A stretch of DNA of 5,783 nt from Pontiellaceae bacterium. Lineage in GTDB: Bacteria; Verrucomicrobiota; Kiritimatiellia; Kiritimatiellales; Pontiellaceae. The stretch lies in contig JAFGWS010000065.1 of the NCBI GenBank assembly GCA_016937035.1, forward strand, positions 1-5,783. Direction: 5' to 3'. This document shows, piece by piece, positions 1 to 5,227 of this stretch. Under the pieces are notes generated by a model. It saw only the letters and a list, made by a program, of their open reading frames with translations, had not been told where the DNA came from and ran no database searches. A program made the translations under genes and the position numbers. Position 1 is the first letter of the stretch, and each line of letters begins with the position of its first letter.

Positions 1-188
1 AACGAAATCAGGCGAGGCCCTTTTTTCTTCCGCTCCATGTCAACAATATCGCGGAGATCATGTGCCAACGCAGTGTGTCCCTGTCGTGCTTCATGAGCAG
101 CAACTTGAAGTGCAATGCTATAGAAACGTTCGGAATCCGCACTGAAATGGGACTTCACTAATGATTTGATTTGGTCAGCAGTTGCCAT
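1..188 (-). CDS. AAA+ ATPase of the IetA type, N-terminal 62 codons only (3' part outside the window)
   Basis: The frame opens with ATG at 188 and runs off the left edge with no stop. It begins MATADQIKSLVKSH and continues through SERFYSIALQVAAHEARQGH to KKKGPRLIS. I recognise this helical N-terminal segment from ATPases of about 300-400 aa whose AAA+ domain follows directly and which are encoded next to an S8 subtilisin-like protease. That pair is known as IetA/IetS, first described as a plasmid-stability toxin-antitoxin pair and later as an antiphage system. No Walker motif is visible because the AAA+ domain would lie beyond position 1. The start is supported by a strong ribosome site, AGGTGGAG (196-203), 7 nt upstream. 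The gene sits 128 nt after the symporter and has its own promoter candidate, so it is probably a separate unit. The family call rests on recall of the N-terminal pattern and could be wrong in detail. Confidence 0.6.
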   Translation of the reverse strand, partial: MATADQIKSLVKSHFSADSERFYSIALQVAAHEARQGHTALAHDLRDIVDMERKKKGPRLIS

Positions 189-214
189 TGGGTTTCTCCA
201 CCTAAATTATGTCC

Positions 215-244
215 AGTATAGAAGAATCAACGGATCGTGACCAA
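215..244 (-). promoter_or_regulatory. Candidate sigma-70-type promoter for the IetA-like gene
   Basis: On the minus strand there is a -10-like TATACT (215-220, 5 of 6 consensus bases). A weak -35-like TTGGTC (239-244) lies 18 nt upstream. This would start the transcript about 20 nt before the ATG at 188, just upstream of the AGGTGGAG ribosome site. The surrounding 128-nt gap is AT-rich. I see no clear rho-independent terminator in this gap for the symporter gene ahead of it. Confidence 0.35.
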
Positions 245-316
245 AGAAAAATAGGAATTTTGGGATATCGAAAAAGCATGTTTCCCAGAGTTTTAAGGGG
301 TTGTTTTAAGAGCAGA

Positions 317-1738
317 TTAATTGACTTTGCGGACGTTGCCGAGGGCGGCTGCAATGAGGAAGGGAATGAAGCCCGCGAGGATGCCTGGTGCGGCGCAATA
401 AATATGTGCTCCTAAACCGAGCTTATTGCAGACGATAAATGTGGTCAGTCCTGTGAGGATCATTAGAACCTCAAAGAGTTGTGTTGTTTTATAGTTAAGG
501 ACATTGATCACCAATAACGCTGCAAAAGCGGAGCCGAGCATGGCCCATGCATCGAGCACCAAGTTGAAAATGGATTGGCTGCCGGAGAGCGCAATAATGG
601 TGGCAAAGGTAACGACGAGCGCCGTGGTGAGTTTGCTCACCCAAAGGGCCTTGATGGGTTTCGCGGTGAGATCGTGCGTTACCGACGCGGAGCAGGAGAG
701 TACCAGCGAGTCGGCCGTAGACATGGTGGCGGCAAAGAGCGCGGCGAGAATGAGACCGATGAGAATTTGACCGATGCCGGGAATGGTGGAAAACAGTTCG
801 ATGGTCATTCGTGGGAGCGCAAGCTCGGAGTCGATTTCGTCCGTCGGTATCTTGAGAATGATGCGGGCGAGCATGCCGACGACAATGGTTGCGGCGTAGA
901 AGAAGGTGAACCAGCCATAATAGTATTTGCGCATGGTCGTAACGCCGTCGACGGAGGGGAGTGTCATAAAACGAACGACAACGTGGGGCTGGCCGATGAT
1001 GGCGATTCCTCCAAAGAGCCAACCAACGATAAACAGGACAATCCCCATAACGCTACGTTGAGGGAAGAGGGAGAGAAAGTGGGGACTTACTGATCCGAGT
1101 TGGTCCAATAGTGCGTCTATCCCGCCGACATAGTGGATGCCCGTAATCATCAGAAGCAACATGCCGCCGAGCATGACGATGGCCTGAGCGGCATCGGTCC
1201 AGATGGAGGCGCGGATGCCGCCAGCTGCCGAGTAAAATAGAACGATAACCGCTCCAATGATGATTCCCGTGTTAGGGTGCCAATGCAAAAGTTCAATCGT
1301 GGCTTTACTGCCAGCTTTCAGTTGGGCGGCGGCATAAATACCCAGAAACAGCACAATCAAAATGCTAGCTAAGCTGCGGGTAATGCGGTTTTTGTTGCCG
1401 AACCAGTCGGCGATCAAGCTGCCATAGGAGTTGAATCCAAATTTTTCAGTTTGCTCTTTGATTTTACGAACCGTCAGGAATGACATCATCAGATCACCGA
1501 CAATCCATCCGATCATGAGCCAGATGGATTCTAGTCCGTACGCATAGGTATAGCCGATCATGCCGATAAACATGAATCCGCTGTTGTTGGTGGCGACGGC
1601 GGAAAGCCCGGCCAGCCAAGGGCTGATCGAGTTTCCGGCCACGAGATAGTCGTCGGTTGTCTTTTTACTATGCCGCATGGAGGTGCCGCCGATGGCGGCG
1701 AAGAGCAGCAGGCAAACGATAAAGCTGGCAGTGATCAT
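317..1738 (-). CDS. Sodium:solute symporter (SSS family, PutP-like), probable compatible-solute importer
   Basis: This is a 473-aa inner-membrane protein, the usual length for the SSS family, with about 12-13 hydrophobic segments along its whole length. Family signatures are in order: DDYLVAGNSISPW (29-41), the TM2 motif LSAVATNNSGF (45-55), SIWTDAAQA (178-186), IGQPHVVVRFM (248-258) and AATMSTADSLVLSCS (336-350). Ser340-Thr341 match the sodium-site Ser/Thr of E. coli PutP at the same numbering. The PutP sodium-site Asp55 corresponds to Asn51 here, while PutP Ser57 is kept as Ser53. The ATG at 1738 has AAGGTG (1744-1749) 5 nt upstream. The gene follows ectABC on the same strand after a repeat-bearing gap, which suggests uptake or recapture of ectoine, proline or a related osmolyte. 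The substrate is inference; the family is clear. Confidence 0.88.
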   Translation of the reverse strand: MITASFIVCLLLFAAIGGTSMRHSKKTTDDYLVAGNSISPWLAGLSAVATNNSGFMFIGMIGYTYAYGLESIWLMIGWIVGDLMMSFLTVRKIKEQTEKFGFNSYGSLIADWFGNKNRITRSLASILIVLFLGIYAAAQLKAGSKATIELLHWHPNTGIIIGAVIVLFYSAAGGIRASIWTDAAQAIVMLGGMLLLMITGIHYVGGIDALLDQLGSVSPHFLSLFPQRSVMGIVLFIVGWLFGGIAIIGQPHVVVRFMTLPSVDGVTTMRKYYYGWFTFFYAATIVVGMLARIILKIPTDEIDSELALPRMTIELFSTIPGIGQILIGLILAALFAATMSTADSLVLSCSASVTHDLTAKPIKALWVSKLTTALVVTFATIIALSGSQSIFNLVLDAWAMLGSAFAALLVINVLNYKTTQLFEVLMILTGLTTFIVCNKLGLGAHIYCAAPGILAGFIPFLIAAALGNVRKVN

Positions 1739-1768
1739 GGCGGCACCTTTTTCTTTATGTCCAGTTCT

Positions 1769-1850
1769 TCAACGCAAAGTCGCAAAGAACGCAACCTTTC
1801 GCAGAGAACTTCCTTTGCGAGCCTCTGTGTTCTGTGTTCCTTTGCGTTGG
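1769..1850. repeat. Dispersed-type inverted-repeat element between ectC and the symporter
   Basis: CAACGCAAAG (1770-1779) is answered exactly by CTTTGCGTTG (1840-1849). The adjoining TCGCAAAG (1780-1787) is answered exactly by CTTTGCGA (1813-1820). The left arm of 18 nt can therefore pair with two right-hand blocks separated by 19 nt containing CTGTGTTCTGTGTTC. The same words recur in degenerate form inside (AAAGAACGCAACC, CTTTCGCAGAG). Wordy CGCAAAG / CTCTGTGTTC elements of this kind are scattered through intergenic regions of many environmental bacteria. It carries no gene. As RNA it would fold into a large hairpin between ectC and the symporter, with possible effects on termination or mRNA decay. 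It has no T-tract typical of an intrinsic terminator. Confidence 0.7.
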
Positions 1851-1871
1851 GTTATGGACGGAGTTCCTGTA

Positions 1872-2276
1872 TTAATCGTCGATGGCGTCGGCTTCGAGGG
1901 CGTAGGAACCGTCTTCGCGGTGCACCTCCGTGCCGTGGAGCGGCGGATTAAACACACAGGCGAGCTTCATTTCCTCAAATGCGCGGAGCATATGCTCGTC
2001 GTTCTCATTCAGGTTATAAAGCGTGCCGGGCGTGATCGGGTAGACCTTGCCGTCAGCGAGCGTTTCCACCTCGCCGCGTCCGGAGATGCAGTAGACGGAT
2101 TCGTAATGGTTTTTATAATGGAGCCGGAAATCGGCTCCTTTATAGATGGTGGTAATGTGGAATGAGAATCCCATGCCATCGCCCTTAAGCAGCAATCGAG
2201 TGCTCTCCCAGTCTCCATTCGGATCGACAATTCGGCGTGCGGATTGTTCCGCCTCCTGCAGGTTGCGGACAATCAT
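1872..2276 (-). CDS. ectC: L-ectoine synthase EctC
   Basis: EctC is a small cytoplasmic cupin enzyme. It closes N-gamma-acetyl-L-2,4-diaminobutyrate to ectoine with loss of water, the last step of ectoine synthesis. The product is 134 aa, a normal length for the family. It starts [10 protein letters not shown] and contains [16 protein letters not shown] (40-55), the cupin strand [17 protein letters not shown] (61-77), [11 protein letters not shown] (89-99) and the signature [17 protein letters not shown] near the C-terminus. Glu59, Tyr87 and His95 fall where Glu57, Tyr85 and His93 bind the catalytic iron in characterised EctC. The ATG overlaps the ectB stop by one base (TAATG), and its ribosome site lies inside ectB, so translation is probably coupled. 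No ectD follows inside the window. Identification is secure. Confidence 0.97.
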   Translation of the reverse strand: MIVRNLQEAEQSARRIVDPNGDWESTRLLLKGDGMGFSFHITTIYKGADFRLHYKNHYESVYCISGRGEVETLADGKVYPITPGTLYNLNENDEHMLRAFEEMKLACVFNPPLHGTEVHREDGSYALEADAIDD

Positions 2277-3619
2277 TATTCTTCCTCCTCGTCGCTGAAT
2301 ACGGCGGCGGCCTCGGTATCCACAATCACATCGTCGAAATAGTCGGACTCTTCGGGGATTTCATCCAGTCCGGCGCAGACGCTCTTGACGGCGTCTTCGA
2401 TAATATCGATGCCCTTGGCCAGATTTTCGTCCGAGATTGTCAGCGGGCAGAGCAGTTTGATGACCTGATCGTCGGCTCCGCTGGTTTCAATGATGAGGCC
2501 CTGTTTGAAGGCGGCCTGAGTAATCTTTCCGGCAATTTCGCCGTTGACGCAGTTGATGCCTTGGAACAGTCCGCGGCCGCGTGTGGTAAAGTTTCCTTCG
2601 CCATATTGTTCAACAATACGGATGAGGCGCTCTTCCACATAGCGACCCTTGCGTTGGATGTCCTGCGCAAAATGGTCGTCGCTCCAATATTCATTTATGG
2701 CGGCGGTGGCGGTTACAAATGCCATATTGTTTCCGCGGAACGTGCCGTTATGTTCGCCGGGTTTCCATTGGTCATACTGCGGACGGATCAGCACTAATGC
2801 AAAGGGCAGCCCGTATCCGCTGATCGATTTCGAAATCGTCACAATGTCCGGTTCAATGCCGGCCGGTTCAAAACTGAAGAAGGTGCCGGTACGGCCGTTG
2901 CCCGCCTGAATGTCGTCGACGATCAGCAGGATCTCGTGCTTTTTACAGACGGCCTGCAATCCTTGGAGCCACTCCATACTGCAGGCATTAATGCCGCCTT
3001 CGCCCTGAACCGTTTCCACAATTACGGCGGCCGGGGTGTCGATGCCGCTGCTGGAGTCGGAGAGCACCTTGTCGAGATATTCAATCGTATCGAGTTCATC
3101 GCCGAGATAGCCGTCGTACGGCATGCGGCTGGTACCGGGCAGCGATACGCCGGCGGCCCCGCGATGATGCGAGTTGCCGGTGCAGGCGAGTGAGCCGAGG
3201 CTGACGCCGTGGAAACCGTTGGTGAAGCTGATAATGTTGTTTCGCCCGGTATAATTGCGTGCCGCTTTCAGCGCGGCTTCAACGGCATTCGTGCCGGTGG
3301 GGCCGGTAAACATAACCATATATTCGAGCTCGCGCGGTTTCAGAATTTTTTCCTGAAACGTTTCCAGAAACAGACGCTTGGCCTCGGTATGCAGATCCAG
3401 ACTGTGTGAAATACCGTCGCGCTCAATATATTCCAGTAACTTGGTTTTAAAGGCCGGGTTGTTGTGGCCGTAGTTGAGCGAGCCCGCGCCCGCCAGAAAG
3501 TCGATATACTCATTGCCCTCGGTGTCATAAATGCACTCGCCCTTCGCACGGTCAAAGATGAGCGGGAAGTTGCGGGCATAGCTTTGAACCTCGGACTCTA
3601 TTTTCTCAAATATTTTCAT
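2276..3619 (-). CDS. ectB: L-2,4-diaminobutyrate transaminase EctB
   Basis: EctB is a cytoplasmic, PLP-dependent class III aminotransferase. It converts L-aspartate 4-semialdehyde plus glutamate to L-2,4-diaminobutyrate, the entry step of ectoine synthesis. The frame stays open upstream to 3844, but the real start is the ATG at 3619: [19 protein letters not shown] is the usual EctB N-terminus, and GAGAGAGGA lies 4 nt upstream. This gives 447 aa. Landmarks are [15 protein letters not shown] (41-55), the phosphate-binding [17 protein letters not shown] (105-121), [12 protein letters not shown] (133-144), Asp235 in [15 protein letters not shown], and Lys264 in [14 protein letters not shown], the expected PLP Schiff-base lysine. 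Residues after about 415 form an acidic tail ending SDEEEE. This is somewhat longer than common EctB proteins, and its last codons double as the ectC ribosome site. It overlaps ectA by 14 nt. Confidence 0.97.
   Translation of the reverse strand: MKIFEKIESEVQSYARNFPLIFDRAKGECIYDTEGNEYIDFLAGAGSLNYGHNNPAFKTKLLEYIERDGISHSLDLHTEAKRLFLETFQEKILKPRELEYMVMFTGPTGTNAVEAALKAARNYTGRNNIISFTNGFHGVSLGSLACTGNSHHRGAAGVSLPGTSRMPYDGYLGDELDTIEYLDKVLSDSSSGIDTPAAVIVETVQGEGGINACSMEWLQGLQAVCKKHEILLIVDDIQAGNGRTGTFFSFEPAGIEPDIVTISKSISGYGLPFALVLIRPQYDQWKPGEHNGTFRGNNMAFVTATAAINEYWSDDHFAQDIQRKGRYVEERLIRIVEQYGEGNFTTRGRGLFQGINCVNGEIAGKITQAAFKQGLIIETSGADDQVIKLLCPLTISDENLAKGIDIIEDAVKSVCAGLDEIPEESDYFDDVIVDTEAAAVFSDEEEE
2284..2290 (-). 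promoter_or_regulatory. Ribosome binding site of ectC, inside the 3' end of ectB
   Basis: The minus strand reads GAGGAGG, 7 nt before the ectC ATG at 2276. These bases are also codons of the EctB acidic tail (Asp-Glu-Glu-Glu-Glu). Together with the TAATG stop/start overlap, this fixes the ectC start and suggests that ribosomes finishing ectB reinitiate on ectC. Confidence 0.8.
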
Positions 3620-4130
3620 GTGATCCTCTCTCGTTATGTGAAAACGGTCCGATTCGCCAGAGTTCTTCCGACTCGTGCCGGCCGTTGAAATGTTCTTGTT
3701 TATTAAAGCCTGGTAGGATCTGCGCCGGAGCCGAAAGTGCGGCCGCCAAGCGTCTGAACAGCGCTTGCGATGCGGCGTTGTCGGGGGTAATGGTGGTTTC
3801 CACAAACTCCACATTCCGGCAGGCCGGGCGTTGGAGCAGTGCATTCAGCATGCGGCTTGCCAGCCCTAGGCCACGCGCGGCTTCGGCAACTACGACTTGC
3901 CAGATAAATAGCGTATTGGGACGGTCCGGCAGCAGATAGCCGGAGACAAAACCGACGAGCTGGCCGTCGGATTCGGCACGGATGCAGGTTTCTTTAAAAT
4001 GGGTGCACTGCAGCAGGTTGCAATACACGGAATTAGGGTCCAGCGGCGGACTTTTTTCAATTAAACGGTTCAGCTCAAAGCCGTCCGTTGCTTCGGGTGA
4101 CTGTAATGTAACGTCTATTTTATTTCGCAA
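3606..4130 (-). CDS. ectA: L-2,4-diaminobutyrate N-gamma-acetyltransferase EctA
   Basis: EctA is a GNAT-fold cytoplasmic enzyme that transfers acetyl from acetyl-CoA to L-2,4-diaminobutyrate, the second step of ectoine synthesis. The 174-aa product shows the family pattern [19 protein letters not shown] (27-45), [24 protein letters not shown] (58-81), the acetyl-CoA loop [11 protein letters not shown] (85-95), [19 protein letters not shown] (111-129) and the C-terminal [17 protein letters not shown] (147-163). The start is a TTG at 4130. The frame closes upstream at a TGA (4182-4184) with no ATG or GTG between, so TTG is the only usual start. AAGAGG (4135-4140) lies 4 nt ahead of it. The resulting N-terminus is of normal EctA length. 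The last 11 residues after GPF are encoded over the ectB ribosome site, and the stop lies 14 nt into ectB. Identity is firm; the exact start is less so. Confidence 0.95.
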   Translation of the reverse strand: MRNKIDVTLQSPEATDGFELNRLIEKSPPLDPNSVYCNLLQCTHFKETCIRAESDGQLVGFVSGYLLPDRPNTLFIWQVVVAEAARGLGLASRMLNALLQRPACRNVEFVETTITPDNAASQALFRRLAAALSAPAQILPGFNKQEHFNGRHESEELWRIGPFSHNERGSHENI

Positions 4131-4198
4131 AACGCCTCTTTCGTTTGCGGTTCTGTCTTCATGCGATCCGGCAGAGAAAAATCATCTCACTCTCCGGA
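4115..4198 (-). promoter_or_regulatory. Candidate ectA leader element: hairpin over a Shine-Dalgarno plus two tiny overlapping ORFs
   Basis: In RNA sense, TCCGGAGAG (4190-4198) can pair with CTCTGCCGGA (4167-4176), giving nine pairs with one bulged G around a 13-nt loop. The 5' arm contains GGAGAG, a good ribosome site 4 nt before an ATG at 4185 that sits in the loop. That ATG opens the 8-residue ORF MIFLCRIA, ending at 4159. Its TGA overlaps the ATG (4162) of a 15-residue [18 protein letters not shown] as ATGA. The second ORF reads through the ectA TTG start in another frame and stops at 4115. All of this is directly visible; a regulatory role is inference and could be chance. Confidence 0.25.
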
Positions 4199-4371
4199 AT
4201 ATGGCATCCCTCATGTTCCGTCCAAGGAACTGCTGGAATGTGTTTTTTGTCATCTGCGTGGGACCAAGACAAACAGACCCGCAGAGCCAATGCAAGGGAT
4301 TGTCGCGATTTTCTGGCTGGTTTTCTTTTACAGGTACTCAGTTAATCGGGAATTGGTGCTGTTAATACTCG
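4131..4371 (-). promoter_or_regulatory. Leader and presumed promoter region of the ectABC operon
   Basis: These 241 nt separate the bioD stop from the ectA start and should carry the operon promoter. I find no convincing -35/-10 pair. The nearest is TTGGAC, 17 nt, ATATTC around 4200-4230, which matches poorly and would start the RNA inside the hairpin described below. A short dyad GTTCC/GGAAC (4215-4230) is too small to call an operator. No intrinsic terminator for bioD is evident, so some read-through from bioD into ectA is possible. No gene on either strand is credible here. Confidence 0.5.
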
Positions 4372-5184
4372 TTAAGCAGTCAGCTGATCCGCAATCCGCC
4401 GAATCTCTGCGTGGATTGAGCCCGGGAGCTCCGAGAAGCGGGGCTGTGGTTGTGCCAACTGTGCGCAGTAGGGGATGGTTCCAAGAACCGGAACTTTGCC
4501 AAACTGCTCAATCGTGCCGGCGCTGTCGGCTTCAACAAAGCCCGGCTCGCCCGGTCGGCTGGACACCAGCACAACGCCCGCAATATCAAGACCATCGGAG
4601 CGCAGCGCGCGAATTGAGAGCAGGGTATGGTTAATCGTGCCCAGGTTGGGGCGCGCGGCAATGAGAACGGGGAAGCGGAGCGCCTGCATCAGGTCGAGCA
4701 TGAGCTCCCGGCGGTTCAGCGGAACCATGATTCCGCCGGCGCCCTCTGCCAAGATATAATCGTACGTTTGGGCCAGCGTTCGCGCCGCAATCACAATCTC
4801 GGCAATATCGATTTCCGTACCCGCCATTTCGGCGGCGAGGTGCGGCGAGCAGGCGGGTTCAAAGGTATACGGCGCCATAGTTGCGTACGTTGCACCGTCA
4901 ACGTTCATCTCTGCCATCGAGAGCGAATAGTCGAGGTCGGGCACGGAGTAGTTTGAAACTTGAGACTTGAAATCCGAAACTTGAAATTCAGCTTTGGCTT
5001 CCGTTTTCGGGGTCCCAGTTTCAGGTTTCCAGTTTCCAGTTTCCAGTTTCTCTGCGCAACCTGTCTGCGCGGGCTTCATCGGTGCAGCGTTTATCTTTCT
5101 GCGGCGCAGCTCCGCGAGCAGGAGCGCGCTGAGCGCCGTTTTCCCGATATCCGTGTCCGTTCCGGTAATAAATAGTCCGTTCAT
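4372..5184 (-). CDS. bioD: ATP-dependent dethiobiotin synthetase BioD, with a repeat-derived in-frame insertion
   Basis: BioD is a cytoplasmic P-loop enzyme. It carboxylates 7,8-diaminopelargonate and closes the ureido ring to give dethiobiotin, the penultimate step of biotin synthesis. From the ATG at 5184 the product is 270 aa, against roughly 220-240 for typical BioD. Motifs are the P-loop GTDTDIGKT (8-16), substrate loop MKPAQTGC (36-43), PYTFEPACSPHLAAE (105-119), EGAGGIMVPL (147-156) and NLGTINHT (180-187). The excess length is residues 45-78, between the KPAQTG loop and VPDLDYSL. It is encoded by a simple-word repeat tract and looks like a foreign insertion in a surface loop. All catalytic motifs remain, so the enzyme may still work. 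The frame extends upstream, but homology begins at MNGLFITG. An in-frame ATG at 5196 is an alternative, and neither start has a clear ribosome site. The 43-nt gap from the SWIM gene suggests co-transcription. No other biotin gene is in the window. Confidence 0.93.
   Translation of the reverse strand: MNGLFITGTDTDIGKTALSALLLAELRRRKINAAPMKPAQTGCAEKLETGNWKPETGTPKTEAKAEFQVSDFKSQVSNYSVPDLDYSLSMAEMNVDGATYATMAPYTFEPACSPHLAAEMAGTEIDIAEIVIAARTLAQTYDYILAEGAGGIMVPLNRRELMLDLMQALRFPVLIAARPNLGTINHTLLSIRALRSDGLDIAGVVLVSSRPGEPGFVEADSAGTIEQFGKVPVLGTIPYCAQLAQPQPRFSELPGSIHAEIRRIADQLTA
4951..5050. repeat. Simple-word repeat tract (GAAACTGG / TTTCAAGT) inside bioD
   Basis: On the plus strand the right part is a tandem of the heptamer CCAGTTT: three perfect copies at 5029-5049, preceded by CCAGTTT (5015-5021) and a variant CAGGTTT (5022-5028). 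The left part (4951-4990) repeats words such as GTTTGAAACTTGA, GACTTGAAATC and GAAACTTGAAATTC. The two halves are rough inverted complements around a centre near 5000, so the tract is an imperfect palindrome. It is read in frame in bioD as residues 45-78, including KLETGNWKPETG and FQVSDFKSQVS. Tracts of this style are usually intergenic in environmental genomes; lying within a gene is unusual. Confidence 0.75.
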
Positions 5185-5227
5185 GCGGCTGTTCATACCA
5201 AAGGAGGCCGGCGATCGCAAAGCAACG

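Noticed and set aside
189..316. Possible intrinsic terminator after the symporter
   Set aside because: Only a weak GGGA...TCCC pairing could be drawn, with no stable stem followed by a T-run on the minus strand.
575..1093. Plus-strand open frame of 172 codons opposite the symporter
   Set aside because: It is the antisense shadow of a clear SSS gene, has a charged low-complexity composition, and shows no family resemblance.
2237..2797. Plus-strand open frame of 186 codons opposite ectB
   Set aside because: It lies entirely antisense to ectB and the ectC start, with no recognisable domain; the ectB reading is unambiguous.
3620..3844. Upstream extension of the ectB frame to 3844
   Set aside because: The extra 75 codons overlap ectA out of frame and lack EctB similarity. 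The ATG at 3619 has a ribosome site and matches the family N-terminus.
4215..4230. GTTCC / GGAAC dyad upstream of ectA as a possible operator or terminator
   Set aside because: Only 5 bp of symmetry with no T-tract and no known operator resemblance.
4161..4634. Plus-strand frame of 157 codons across the bioD-ectA gap
   Set aside because: Most of it is antisense to bioD, and the intergenic part shows no domain or ribosome site.
4960..5175. Plus-strand ORF with repeated Phe-Arg-Phe and Phe-Pro-Val-Ser words
   Set aside because: It is the antisense reading of the repeat tract in bioD. Periodic low-complexity peptides of this kind are typical spurious ORFs over such repeats.
5200..5207. AAAGGAGG, a perfect ribosome-site sequence on the plus strand
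   Set aside because: No start codon with a credible plus-strand gene follows at suitable distance; it falls in the bioD upstream region by chance.
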